From positions 1 to 22,039 of IMG/VR virus record IMGVR_UViG_3300022837_000111: a stretch of 22,039 bases of DNA. One strand, written 5' to 3'. The position numbers and the translations under genes are program-made. This stretch comes from a virus. The notes beneath the pieces are model-generated. The model was not told the DNA's origin and searched no databases. It was given only the letters and a program-made list of their open reading frames with translations. Shown here piece by piece: positions 14,543 through 22,039 of this stretch. Position 1 is the first letter of the stretch, and every line of letters begins with the position of its first letter.

Positions 14543-15619
14543 TTAGCTGTATGCCAGAGTAACAACAGCTTGTATAGAAGTAGCTGTCCTTACGACATAA
14601 TCAATTCTATCTACTGCTGAAGCAGTTGTTGTTAGTACAGGAGCTGTTGCTGCAATGAAGTCCCAGTAAGAACCATAAGCTAATGTTCTGCTACCTGTGC
14701 CATCTTGTGTTACAAAGATTGAACCTACTTGACCTACGGTTATATTTGTTGGATTAGCTAATGTTCTATTACCACCAAGAGTAACTGAATAGTTATTAGT
14801 GTCATTCATGTCTGGAGTAATAGTAGCTCCATCTACTAATGCAGTGATTGCACCACGTTGAGCTGTTGTAAATGTCTGAACAACATCGGTCTTTGCTGTA
14901 TCCGCATCATAAGCCTGCACTGTTACCCATGTCATTGAACCATCAGCATCCGAGGTTAACGCCTGACCTGATGTTCCATCACCTGTTACATTTAATTTAG
15001 TCGCATTAACAGAGTCATCTGCCATTTTGGCTGTTGTTACATTAGCATCTAATATTTTAACCGTAGTAACAGAATCTGTAGCTAACTTTCCTGCTGTAAC
15101 ATTAGAGTCTAATATTTTAGCAGTAGTAACTTTATCTGCTCCTATTGTTAATGCTGTTGCTCCTGTTACATCTCCAGTATGAGTAGCATTAGTTACTTTA
15201 GCTGTGTTATCTGAAATTGCTGTATTAATAGCATCCGCTAGTTTATCGGCTGTAACTGCATCATCAACAATGTTTGCAGTAGCTACTACGTTGGCATCAT
15301 TAATCACTGTGCCATTTAATGTCACCGCTTTTTCGGCAGGATAGGTACAAAATACATCACTTGTTCCTGACAATGTAATTGCTGAACCACTATTACTGGA
15401 TTCAAGTATGGTAGTTCTGGATAAAGTTGTGCCTGATGAAGTGTAAGTACCTAGACCTACTTCCCAGTTATTACCACTAACAATAGCGTAATAGGTAGTG
15501 CTAGCATCACCAATAACAGAGAAGGATTGAAAGCCATCCTCTGCTCCAGCTAATGTAACCGTACCTGTGCCAGTAGTGGTGGTCGTTTCCTTTACCCTAT
15601 CCTTTACTATAAGAGCCAT
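14543..15619 (-). CDS. Tail fibre/adaptor protein with 20-residue repeats (358 aa)
   Basis: The N-terminal domain (MALIVKDRVKETTTTTGTGT, then FQSFSVIGDASTTYYAIVSG, about 1-98) is a common phage-particle attachment domain. A helical/coil shaft follows with two near-identical 20-residue repeats (residues 165-204; TTAKILDSNVTAGKLATDSV and a partner), then a C-terminal beta domain (about 250-358) containing TLGGNRTLANPTN and GSIFVTQDGTGSRTLAYGSY. That type is found as a distal domain in aquatic phage fibres. ATG 15619 has AGAGGAA upstream. The next gene begins one base after its stop, so this protein and the LamG fibre probably form one appendage, with this one nearer the virion. Confidence 0.82.
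   Translation of the reverse strand: MALIVKDRVKETTTTTGTGTVTLAGAEDGFQSFSVIGDASTTYYAIVSGNNWEVGLGTYTSSGTTLSRTTILESSNSGSAITLSGTSDVFCTYPAEKAVTLNGTVINDANVVATANIVDDAVTADKLADAINTAISDNTAKVTNATHTGDVTGATALTIGADKVTTAKILDSNVTAGKLATDSVTTVKILDANVTTAKMADDSVNATKLNVTGDGTSGQALTSDADGSMTWVTVQAYDADTAKTDVVQTFTTAQRGAITALVDGATITPDMNDTNNYSVTLGGNRTLANPTNITVGQVGSIFVTQDGTGSRTLAYGSYWDFIAATAPVLTTTASAVDRIDYVVRTATSIQAVVTLAYS
15008..15127 (-). repeat. Tandem 60-nt repeat in tail fibre gene (two copies)
   Basis: Two 60-nt units (15068-15127 and 15008-15067) encode the consecutive 20-residue repeats of the 358-aa fibre. Stretches such as TCTAATATTTTA recur exactly 60 nt apart (on the plus strand near 15049 and 15109). The units keep the frame, so gain or loss of copies would change shaft length without disrupting the protein. 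Confidence 0.75.
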
Positions 15620-15630
15620 GTGTTATTCCT

Positions 15631-16023
15631 CTATGCTAATGTTACTGTTAGGTTGCCTGTAACTATCTTGAAAATATCCCCAGAGTCAATAGTTTTAGAT
15701 GCGTCTAATGCAGAATGATAAAGCATGTTACCACCTGATACTGCATCCCAAATACCAATCCATCCTACTGTTCCCCAACTAGCTGTTGCTGTAGGAAATG
15801 TGGCGTCTGCGTTTGAAGCTAAAGCACCAGATGTACCAGATGCAACGCCAAAGGAAGATGCTACTCGTGCGTAAGAACCGCCAGTAACTTCTGTGCCTGT
15901 TCCTGCATCTGTAGGGTCTGCTGTGTGTAAAGAAATGTATGGGTTATTCATACCTGCCCATGCTGTTCCGTTTAGACTTAAATTTAATAAAGTCACTTCC
16001 AAAAAGTCTGACATATCTGCCAT
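15631..16023 (-). CDS. Gp80-like small tail/head structural protein (130 aa)
   Basis: The sequence MADMSDFLEVTLLNLSLNGT, then NNPYISLHTADPTDAGTGTE (26-45) and GWIGIWDA (86-93), fits a widespread family of small phage structural proteins. I know the family as Gp80-like or fibre-associated proteins, with YxxLHTxDPT as its hallmark. The C-terminal half is beta-rich and ends DIFKIVTGNLTVTLA. It sits between the head-tail adaptor and the first fibre, which suggests a collar, neck or fibre-base component. The ATG at 16023 has a GAGGTAA site. The motif makes the family likely; the exact position in the virion is not known. Confidence 0.7.
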   Translation of the reverse strand: MADMSDFLEVTLLNLSLNGTAWAGMNNPYISLHTADPTDAGTGTEVTGGSYARVASSFGVASGTSGALASNADATFPTATASWGTVGWIGIWDAVSGGNMLYHSALDASKTIDSGDIFKIVTGNLTVTLA

Positions 16024-16029
16024 GATAAA

Positions 16030-16656
16030 TTACCTCGTAGTTAAAGTTATTGACATTGGATGAGCAGGGAATTCCCCCTCATCATCTGATTTAGTTAATG
16101 AATTAAGACCTCTGTCATACATTGCTGCCCAAGTATTAATCCTCTCATCATTCATTAAGAATGGCTCTGCTTCACCAAGTGCTGCATAAAGCAGTAAATC
16201 AGGTGTATTTGCTAACCAAAGGTTTGATGAAACAGTTGAGCTCATGTATTCAGGTTTGTAGTAATACAACATCTGCAATTCATAAGCTGCGTCTGGTATA
16301 GGAGCGAATCTGAACTCACTACCTAGTGCGGTATAAAATACTGGTTGTCCATTAGATGTTGCTCTGGTATTTCTATAAAAGTTACTAGGTGATTGAAAGT
16401 TTATTGTGCCTATTGGGTCTGTACCAGATAGGTGTAAATCTCTCATTGCTAGAAAGTCTGATGGAATCTCTACAGTAGCGTCGGCTGCAACGGTATTGGT
16501 AGTAACAACCTTTAGCATCTGCCTAATACGCAAATCTCTGCTTAATCTATCTTCAGCGAGTCTAATGAACTCTGGGATAGTTGTCGTTAAATCACTACGA
16601 GCTAAATAACTAGCTATGGTAGCTTGCAGTGTTGTATAGTCCGTAAAAAATGCCAT
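16030..16656 (-). CDS. Head-tail adaptor protein (208 aa)
   Basis: The start, MAFFTDYTTLQATIASYLAR, followed by DLTTTIPEFIRLAEDRLSRDLRIRQM (22-47), is the typical N-terminal helical part of the phage adaptor family that docks under the portal ring. A beta-rich middle (50-130; DFLAMRDLHL, PVFYTALGSEFRFAPIP) and a helical end (LLLYAALGEAEPFLMND) complete it. These proteins extend the portal channel and join head to tail in P22- and SU10-like phages. The ATG directly follows the TAA of the 109-aa gene, with GGAAAAG upstream. Its place after the capsid gene agrees with head completion. I am confident of the family level. Confidence 0.8.
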   Translation of the reverse strand: MAFFTDYTTLQATIASYLARSDLTTTIPEFIRLAEDRLSRDLRIRQMLKVVTTNTVAADATVEIPSDFLAMRDLHLSGTDPIGTINFQSPSNFYRNTRATSNGQPVFYTALGSEFRFAPIPDAAYELQMLYYYKPEYMSSTVSSNLWLANTPDLLLYAALGEAEPFLMNDERINTWAAMYDRGLNSLTKSDDEGEFPAHPMSITLTTR

Positions 16657-16986
16657 TTATACTTTTCCTGGTTTTGTTCTAAAGAATCTGTTGTCTGGAT
16701 GATTCAAGAAAGCCTTAAACCTTTTTAGGTCTAATACTTGAAATCCTTGCATAATTTGTTTTTTGTTTAAGTCATCAATGACTGTCATAGGTATAGATGC
16801 TACTTTGTTGTCAAACATATCATTACCCCATTTAGTATTGGCGGTAATCATATCTTCTTTGTTTGAGTCTACAATAGCGGTACAGTCTTGGTATGTTTCT
16901 ATAACATAACCATTGTCGGTATCATGTTTTGTCTGATGCCTATATGTAATTGGTTTATTTAACTCTTCTTCTAATGTGTTATCCAT
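16657..16986 (-). CDS. Hypothetical head-region protein (109 aa)
   Basis: This is a polar 109-residue protein with mixed strands and helices (ITYRHQTKHDTDNGYVIETY near the start, LDLKRFKAFLNHPDNRFFRT near the end) and a basic C-terminus. No domain is recognised and there is no membrane segment. It lies between the capsid gene and the head-tail adaptor, behind a hairpin, and has a strong AAGGA site six bases before ATG 16986. Position makes a head-completion, decoration or capsid-associated role likely, but nothing in the sequence shows it directly. Confidence 0.6.
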   Translation of the reverse strand: MDNTLEEELNKPITYRHQTKHDTDNGYVIETYQDCTAIVDSNKEDMITANTKWGNDMFDNKVASIPMTVIDDLNKKQIMQGFQVLDLKRFKAFLNHPDNRFFRTKPGKV

Positions 16987-17000
16987 AAGTATCCTTAAAA

Positions 17001-17027
17001 GATATGCCCACCGAAGTGGGCTATATC
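17001..17027 (-). terminator. UUCG-loop hairpin after the capsid gene (partial terminator or processing site)
   Basis: Just after the capsid stop the minus strand folds into a stem GCCCAC-TTCG-GTGGGC, a six-base perfect stem with a stable UUCG tetraloop. The stem extends by five more pairs (GATAT with ATATC) across one bulged A. Four T residues follow immediately. The T-run is short, so read-through is likely, as expected for lowering downstream expression relative to the capsid or stabilising the capsid mRNA. It sits between 17028 and the ribosome binding site of the 109-aa gene. Confidence 0.75.
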
Positions 17028-17037
17028 AACACTTAAA

Positions 17038-18024
17038 TTAAGCGTTCAAATCAGCAACAATTGCATGTGCTGCTTCGTTATTAACTTGCAGAGTTACCTC
17101 TGTAAGCATTTGATGTTTTTCAGCATCACCAGTTTTAGCAAGAAGCGTAGACTGGAATGGTCTTAATGTAGCTAGAGCTAACATAGTAGGGTCAAGAATT
17201 AACGCTTGTTCCCCATTGTTAGAAGCGTAATCAGAAGTCATGAATCTTTCTGGAATTACTGAAAGCATACCGAAGTCTGAAAGATACACATCTGCTGCAC
17301 CAACAATAGCTGCTGCTTTAGTGCTTTTACCAACGTTGTCAGTCCAAACACGATTAGCTGCAATACCAGTAAAGCCTGATACTTTAACTTTCTGGTTAGG
17401 TGGAACAACCAACATAGTTGGAGTACCGCCAGCATTAAACGCTGCTTTCATTGCTGCTTTAAGAGATGCTTCTGTAAACGCTGCTGTAGTACCAGTTGAA
17501 GTTGCAGTTCTAATTGCAGAACCTGGAGGTGATGCAGGAGCAGCTGGAGAACCTGTACCAACTGAAGTCCAGTTAGTTCTAATCCAAGTTTGTAAAGAAG
17601 CCATTTTAGGTGCTGTATCTGCTGCACTTGTTACAGGTGCTACGTTACCAAGAATAGCGTACTCAATATCTCGTTTAAGTTCTTGTCCTGCTTTAGCTAA
17701 TTGATAAGCTGTTTCTGTCTTACGACCTGCTGTGTCAACGCTATCAAGAGTGCCAGTAATGTTTACTGTCTTACCTAGAATTTGAGTTCTGTTAGTAGCT
17801 CTAACTGTAGCGACTGCGGTAAATGCTGCTGCATCCGCACCCTCTACTAATGCTGTGTTAGCTGCTGCTCCTAGTGTATCTGTTTGCCACTCATGTAGAG
17901 TAGCTGTTGCTTTAGTTTTACCAATTGAAGAAACTACTGGAGTTTCTGTTGGAGCGATGTTGTAAATCGTGTTGGATAAATCCTCACGCATACCAACCGC
18001 ACTGTACGTCTTAAATGAAGCCAT
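17038..18024 (-). CDS. Major capsid protein (SU10/DUF5309-type)
   Basis: The 328-residue protein begins MASFKTYSAVGMREDLSNTI, followed by YNIAPTETPVVSSIGK (21-36) and HEWQTDTL (44-51). This is the N-terminal pattern of the SU10-type major capsid family (DUF5309), an HK97-fold shell protein. The middle carries the Ala/Thr-rich stretch expected of the A-domain loops, and the end has TLRPFQSTLLAKTGDAEKHQ and EVTLQVNNEAAHAIVADLNA. It lies directly after the scaffold gene, as usual, with an AAGGA site. A hairpin lies just after its stop, in keeping with high expression. Scaffold and shell being separate genes suggests no delta-domain in this protein. Confidence 0.93.
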   Translation of the reverse strand: MASFKTYSAVGMREDLSNTIYNIAPTETPVVSSIGKTKATATLHEWQTDTLGAAANTALVEGADAAAFTAVATVRATNRTQILGKTVNITGTLDSVDTAGRKTETAYQLAKAGQELKRDIEYAILGNVAPVTSAADTAPKMASLQTWIRTNWTSVGTGSPAAPASPPGSAIRTATSTGTTAAFTEASLKAAMKAAFNAGGTPTMLVVPPNQKVKVSGFTGIAANRVWTDNVGKSTKAAAIVGAADVYLSDFGMLSVIPERFMTSDYASNNGEQALILDPTMLALATLRPFQSTLLAKTGDAEKHQMLTEVTLQVNNEAAHAIVADLNA

Positions 18025-18036
18025 TGTTATTTTTCC

Positions 18037-19053
18037 TTAAATGAATTTTTCAAATAAAGCTGCTGCATCCCTAGCATCGCCAGTTCGCAGTAACCTCTGT
18101 TGTTGTTTTTTAGTTCTGTCTGTCACAGTCTGATTTACTTTAGCTCCACCCTTTATTGTTTTGGGAGCATTAGCTACTTTCTTCTTAACGCCAGCTTTAC
18201 CTGCCATTAATTTGTCGTATTGTGCAGCTTTGTGTAAGACTAGAACATGCCGTGAATCATAGACTTGAGATAATTCTTCATCTGTGAAACCAAGCTTTTT
18301 TCCATAGTTACGAATCTCATTACGAGTTTGTTCGCCTTTGACTTTATCTGAAAACTCTGGCAAGGATTGCGTTAATTTTTCTGCTTCTGCAGCTACATAC
18401 TTTTGCATTTGTGCTGCCCTATCCGATTGTTGCTGTTGAGCAATGCGGTTTTGTTCAGCATGCACCTGTTGTAACTGTTCTTTTTTCTCGGTCATCTCTG
18501 CGACCTTAACTGCGTATCCTATTGGGTCGTTCTCTTTCATGCCTGCTAAATCTTCTTGGCTATCGTTACTACCAACCAAAAATTGTTCTACTGCTTGCAA
18601 GCGTTGTGAATAGTCATCCCTAACTTGTCGAGCTTCAATAATAGCTTTAGCTTCTTGGTCAATGACCTTACGCTGTTCGGCTATTTCTTGAGTCTTCTTT
18701 GTATAATCAGAGCCCAGTTGATAGGATTTCTTAAGTTCATCAAGGGTAACTTCTTTTTCTTCACCAGCAGCCTTCACTGTGAAAGTTTGTTCTTCCTCAA
18801 CTTCTTCTTCATCTTCAACTTCGGAGTCATCTTCATCTTCCACTTCGTCATCAGCTTCATCGGCTTCTAACTCTGCTTCATCTTCAGTTTCCTCTACCTC
18901 TACTTCTTCTGTATCTTCTTCCTGTTCAGTTGGTTGCTCGTTAGAGTCCTCTGGGGTGGATAACATACCTTCAAAAGCAGATGCTGCATCTTCTAATGTA
19001 ATAGGGCTGTCTTGTCCACTTCCAACTTCTGGAGTCGTGGTTTCTTCACTCAT
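18037..19053 (-). CDS. Capsid scaffold protein (acidic, coiled-coil; 338 aa)
   Basis: Residues 35-89 are extremely acidic (long runs of Glu and Asp). Next come FTVKAAGEEKEVTLDELKKS (91-110) and a motif with SDYTKKTQEIAEQR (115-128), which I know from scaffold proteins next to SU10-type capsids. Residues 120-225 are a long Gln/Glu/Lys-rich coiled coil, and the C-terminus is basic (KKKVANAPKTIKGGAKVNQ). Acidic N-terminus, helical rod and basic C-terminus are hallmarks of assembly scaffolds that bind the capsid protein and exit before DNA packaging. No protease motif is visible. ATG 19053 has an AAGGA site. Order portal, scaffold, capsid supports the call. Confidence 0.88.
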   Translation of the reverse strand: MSEETTTPEVGSGQDSPITLEDAASAFEGMLSTPEDSNEQPTEQEEDTEEVEVEETEDEAELEADEADDEVEDEDDSEVEDEEEVEEEQTFTVKAAGEEKEVTLDELKKSYQLGSDYTKKTQEIAEQRKVIDQEAKAIIEARQVRDDYSQRLQAVEQFLVGSNDSQEDLAGMKENDPIGYAVKVAEMTEKKEQLQQVHAEQNRIAQQQQSDRAAQMQKYVAAEAEKLTQSLPEFSDKVKGEQTRNEIRNYGKKLGFTDEELSQVYDSRHVLVLHKAAQYDKLMAGKAGVKKKVANAPKTIKGGAKVNQTVTDRTKKQQQRLLRTGDARDAAALFEKFI

Positions 19054-19103
19054 TGTATTTCCTTAATTACCAGCTAGGCGTGGCATACCATATAATCAAA
19101 AGA

Positions 19104-19334
19104 TTATAATATCGTCCATGATTTATCCTTAATCTTGTCGCTGTCGACTACAGATTGAAGTCTAGTCATCATGCTATCTATTGCTTTAATCCTGTTGTAA
19201 GCTCTTTCTCTTGCTTCCGTATCTTCAGGGTTAGAGTTCTTTATGTCGTTAAAACATTCTTGGGTCATATCATCTAGTTCGTTGATAAAGGACTCGGTGT
19301 TTAGTACGCTCCGTATTTCTGCTTTTCTATCCAA
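19104..19334 (-). CDS. Small helical protein between portal and scaffold (76 aa)
   Basis: This charged, all-helical protein (MDRKAEIRSVLNTESFINEL at the start) has no recognised domain. It occupies the slot between portal and scaffold where many podophages carry a small accessory head protein. The start is TTG at 19334, directly after the portal TAA, with AGGGG six bases upstream. No ATG occurs until residue 23, so the TTG start is well supported. A short AT-rich palindrome overlaps the stop codon. A role in prohead assembly or portal nucleation is guessed from position. Confidence 0.7.
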   Translation of the reverse strand: MDRKAEIRSVLNTESFINELDDMTQECFNDIKNSNPEDTEARERAYNRIKAIDSMMTRLQSVVDSDKIKDKSWTIL

Positions 19335-21554
19335 TTAAATCCCCTGTTGGGACAAGTTATTAATCTTATCTAAAGCGTTGATTAGTTCTTTGGATTGTGC
19401 AAGGTCAGATTTCTTATTATCATTCTGTGCTTTTTGCATAAGCTCCATTTCTTTGATAGCCATCTCTGCTTCAAACTGTGCTTGTTTCTGTTGTAGCTCA
19501 AGCATTTCTTTCTGGATTTTTAATTCCAACTGTTGTTTGTCTAATTCAAGTTGAGCCATCTTGGCCTGCATTTGCATTTCAGCTTTCTCTTTCTCTACCT
19601 GTGCCAGTATTTTAGCTGCTTCGGTATTAGGGTCAGTCTGTGGTTGCTCTGCTTGTTGTTGAGCCAACTGCTCTGATTCTTCGTCAGTAATATCTTTTAG
19701 GAATCCAGACTCATCTTTAAATCCAGCCATGTTGACAAATTTAGCGAGGGTATCTCGGTATTGTTTAATGCTGACTAATGGGTTGCCTAGTCCGTACTGG
19801 GTTAGCATCTGCTCTTGCTTATCAAGAATCATTTGCATAACACTTAACTGTTCGCCTTTAGAGCCAGTGCCTAGTCCTACGTTAACAGTGACATTGTATT
19901 GATTGCTCCACTCTCTGGGATTCATGGGTACATAACTATTATTAACTTTAATGATTCTTTCTTTATCTTGGTATTTACATACGAGTTGCAAGATGCCTTT
20001 GAATAAAGAGGTAACGCCAGTGTCTGCAAAGATACGAGCTATCAATTCTATTTTACCGCCTGCTGCACTTGACATAGCTGCGACTGCGGTTGCTGTTACA
20101 TTCTGTAGTATGTTTGGGTCTAATCCTTGTGATGCTTCGCTTACGCCAGTTCTTTTAGCCTGTACAGTATCTAAATACTCAAGCATAGGGAATGATTGTC
20201 CAGCGCTGGATTGAACAGATAATGGTACTAACGCATTAGGGTTCTTAATTCTAATGACACCGCCTGCTGTGGATGTTAGTAAGTCATCAAGATTTACTTG
20301 ACCTTCTACTGCGCCTACACGGTAGTTGTTAGTGAGATATAAGTTATCTAGCATCTGTCTAGTGATAGTCGACTTGATGAGTTGTATGTCCATTGTCCTG
20401 TCGGCTAATGATTCACCAAAGAACTTATGTGGGATAGGGAATGGGCAAACACTATGGAATGGAACGTAGTCACATTCTTCATGTGATAGCACTTGGTTGT
20501 CTGCATAACAAACTCTGTGAAGTGATGCTATACCTTCGTTATCCAAATCTGCCTTAACATAACACTCGTAATACTCTACCAACTCCTGACTTTCGTCACC
20601 AGAGTTATTAGTATTGAAAGGCTCTTCGCCTGCTTGGTATCTTGCTACTCTTTCTGGAGTAAAGTCTAACGTATCACCAATAGACAATCCCGCAACCGTT
20701 TCTTTGTCATAACCCATTGCGACTAAATCACTGCGAGTGACTAAACTTCTTTGTGCAACAAATGTAGCGTCTGCTATGGTAGTGGCACGTTTATCTATCA
20801 GGAACTCTTCTGGAGCAACTGACTCTATTTTAACTTTAGATGAATCGACAGTACGTTTACATTTAATGTTGTAGTAAGTATTAACAATAGGTGGTACTTC
20901 TACCATCAAAGGCATACCCATCTCATCAACCATAGGTTGTCCAGACATAGGGTCTAGGGGTGGCTGACCAGTGGATGGGTCTATAATAGGTTCTGGTTCT
21001 TGTTCTATGACTTCCTCTACTATTTCCTGCGATACTATTTCTACTTCATCGTCCTGCATAATGAGTGCAAGCTCATCTTCTGTTAGGTTGTTATACTTTT
21101 CTTTGGTAACGTCTTTCTTGTCATCCCAGTATGCTTTGAGTACGCCGACCTTTTGACAGAGCCCATCCCAGAACATATCGTGTAGTAAAGCGAATCCGTT
21201 ATTGTCTTTATAGAATATGTGATTGACATACTGCGTTGCCTGTTCGGCTAACTCTGCATCACCATCGTTGACTGGTTCAAACACTACTGCGTTCTTTGAT
21301 TGAGTGAATACTTTGATTAGTTGTGGTAAAGCTCCATCGACAGCCTCTGCTACTTCTGCAGTTACTATCTGGCTACGGCCTTCAACCTCATTACCATAAG
21401 GCTCTCTCATGTAATACTCAAGGCTTCTTTGGCGACCTAGTGATGTTTCGGTAGAGATAAATCCTAGAGAGTCATCAATGTATGAGCCAATAATATTAAC
21501 AAGCTCCCTACTCTCATCTGAATTTACATCCATCTTCTTTTTGTCATATGCCAT
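19335..21554 (-). CDS. Portal protein, P22-like (739 aa)
   Basis: At 739 residues it is close to the 725 of P22 gp1. The N-terminal half (SYIDDSLGFI, RSLEYYMREPYG, SRSQ-type segment EGRSQIVTAEVAEAVDGALP at 59-78) matches the wing/stem region of P22-like portals. The central part includes NYRVGAVEGQVNLDDLLTST and a region rich in Ala and Ser (TATAVAAMSSAAGG). A Pro/Gly/Gln linker with a repeated DPxxGQP unit (192-207) is an insert in the wing. The last 100 or so residues (about 640-715) are an unbroken Gln/Lys/Glu/Leu helix, like the P22 barrel that reaches into the capsid. It serves as the DNA channel and the terminase docking ring. The ATG follows the terminase TAA directly. Confidence 0.93.
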   Translation of the reverse strand: MAYDKKKMDVNSDESRELVNIIGSYIDDSLGFISTETSLGRQRSLEYYMREPYGNEVEGRSQIVTAEVAEAVDGALPQLIKVFTQSKNAVVFEPVNDGDAELAEQATQYVNHIFYKDNNGFALLHDMFWDGLCQKVGVLKAYWDDKKDVTKEKYNNLTEDELALIMQDDEVEIVSQEIVEEVIEQEPEPIIDPSTGQPPLDPMSGQPMVDEMGMPLMVEVPPIVNTYYNIKCKRTVDSSKVKIESVAPEEFLIDKRATTIADATFVAQRSLVTRSDLVAMGYDKETVAGLSIGDTLDFTPERVARYQAGEEPFNTNNSGDESQELVEYYECYVKADLDNEGIASLHRVCYADNQVLSHEECDYVPFHSVCPFPIPHKFFGESLADRTMDIQLIKSTITRQMLDNLYLTNNYRVGAVEGQVNLDDLLTSTAGGVIRIKNPNALVPLSVQSSAGQSFPMLEYLDTVQAKRTGVSEASQGLDPNILQNVTATAVAAMSSAAGGKIELIARIFADTGVTSLFKGILQLVCKYQDKERIIKVNNSYVPMNPREWSNQYNVTVNVGLGTGSKGEQLSVMQMILDKQEQMLTQYGLGNPLVSIKQYRDTLAKFVNMAGFKDESGFLKDITDEESEQLAQQQAEQPQTDPNTEAAKILAQVEKEKAEMQMQAKMAQLELDKQQLELKIQKEMLELQQKQAQFEAEMAIKEMELMQKAQNDNKKSDLAQSKELINALDKINNLSQQGI

Positions 21555-22039
21555 TTATACTATCCATTGTGAATTTATTTTTAGAGGTTTGTCCCATCCA
21601 TCATCTGTTTCGTTTAATCCAATTGCCAAGTATCTGAATGAATCAGCAGCATGGCTGGTAAAATCATGCAGAGGCTTATCAAAGAACACATCTCTTTTCT
21701 CGTCATATGTTCTGCGGTAGTTTCTTAATAGGTCAACTGCGTCTTTTACTTTAGTATGAAACCAACAGCGTGGTAGCATCCTTCTAACAGCCTGTATGCC
21801 ATCATCGATACCCAGCTTTGGCACAACCCTACAATTCAATCCTGCCTCCTGTAATACTTCTAGTCTGGACTTACCTGTCCCTAATTCTCTTACTTGTATG
21901 TCGTGTGGTAGCAACTGCTCTGCTGTGTCGTATCGGTTATCTCTTAACCAGTTGACGTAATGGTCAAGTCCTTGTCCGTGGTCTTCCATGTAATCTATAA
22001 TGTGTAACTCTTGTCCTGCAACTTGGCAGACCCATATAG
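21555..22039 (-). CDS. Terminase large subunit, nuclease-domain end (partial)
   Basis: The frame is open to the right edge, and IWVCQVAGQELHIIDYMED precedes the first in-window ATG (21989), so this is the C-terminal part of a longer gene, not a gene starting there. The visible part is the RNase H-like nuclease domain. The strand HIIDYMED carries one acidic catalytic position, VRELGTGKSRLEVL follows, and LHDFTSHAADSFRYLAIG near the end supplies the last catalytic Asp. This pattern belongs to the large terminases that cut concatemeric DNA during packaging. The ATPase domain lies outside the window. The stop TAA directly precedes the portal ATG, so the two are co-translated. Confidence 0.93.
   Translation of the reverse strand, partial: IWVCQVAGQELHIIDYMEDHGQGLDHYVNWLRDNRYDTAEQLLPHDIQVRELGTGKSRLEVLQEAGLNCRVVPKLGIDDGIQAVRRMLPRCWFHTKVKDAVDLLRNYRRTYDEKRDVFFDKPLHDFTSHAADSFRYLAIGLNETDDGWDKPLKINSQWIV

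Noticed and set aside
14542-14565. TTG start at 14565 extending the LamG fibre by eight residues
   Set aside because: ATG 14541 one base after the preceding stop gives a typical N-terminus (MAILNNNQ); the extension would overlap the upstream gene and shows no ribosome binding site.
17240-17704. Long plus-strand frame (154 codons) opposite the capsid gene
   Set aside because: Ala/Val-rich antisense of a strongly supported capsid gene; third-position bias of the real gene keeps this frame open.
18779-19066. Plus-strand serine-rich frame of about 95 codons
   Set aside because: It is the antisense reading of the Glu/Asp-rich region of the scaffold; GAA/GAT codons read backwards give Ser-rich strings. 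No sensible ribosome binding site or context.
19054-19119. Seven-residue frames (MDDIIIF, MPRLAGN) and an AT-rich palindrome TATAATC-TTTT-GATTATA between the 76-aa gene and the scaffold
   Set aside because: Frames are too short and only one has a plausible site; the AT-only stem is weak and has no T-run, so neither a leader peptide nor a terminator can be supported.
1-22039. tRNA genes, CRISPR arrays, insertion sequences, integrase or attachment sites
   Set aside because: None seen; coding density is near complete and no suitable repeats or cloverleaf-type segments were noticed in the short gaps.

Overview
This window is about 22 kb from the structural and lysis half of a tailed double-stranded DNA phage, most likely a short-tailed (podovirus-type) phage of a Gram-negative, probably aquatic, bacterium. 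The evidence is a P22-size portal with a helical C-terminus, an SU10/DUF5309-type capsid protein, an M15 peptidase endolysin, a GTA-type 3TM holin, and no tape-measure or sheath genes. The DNA is AT-rich by eye. Every gene I support lies on the minus strand, so the window reads functionally from its right end to its left. No integrase, repressor, tRNA or CRISPR array was seen. The host and closest relative cannot be fixed from sequence alone.

Packaging and head (22039 to 15631): C-terminal part of the large terminase (cut by the window edge), portal, a 76-aa protein, an acidic scaffold, the major capsid protein, a UUCG-loop hairpin that looks like a partial terminator, a 109-aa protein, a head-tail adaptor, and a 130-aa Gp80-like structural protein.

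Host-recognition region (15619 to 7250): a tail fibre with 20-residue repeats, a large LamG/SPRY fibre, an HNH endonuclease inserted at the end of that fibre gene, a probable fibre chaperone, a secreted protein, a mini-gene for a 16-24-residue cysteine/lysine peptide, a beta-repeat protein, a collar-domain fibre, a second HNH endonuclease, a propeller-like tail protein carrying an inserted repeat module, and a 99-aa protein.

Ejection and lysis (7213 to 330): a GNAT-like protein, four probable ejection proteins, and a very tight lysis cassette. The cassette holds a coiled-coil/TM holin, two tiny membrane proteins, a 3TM holin and the M15 endolysin. A hydrophobic 88-aa frame with a strong ribosome binding site lies inside the endolysin gene. 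The window closes in a DnaQ-like exonuclease, probably the edge of the DNA metabolism genes.

Genes are packed with 0-50 nt gaps and many ATGA, TGATG and TAATG junctions, pointing to long co-transcripts and translational coupling. No stretch over 300 bases lacks a gene. The most unusual items are the nested hydrophobic frame in the endolysin, the Cys-rich mini-gene, the two tiny lysis-cassette membrane proteins, and the HNH gene that ends with the same four residues as the fibre gene it follows, in different codons.
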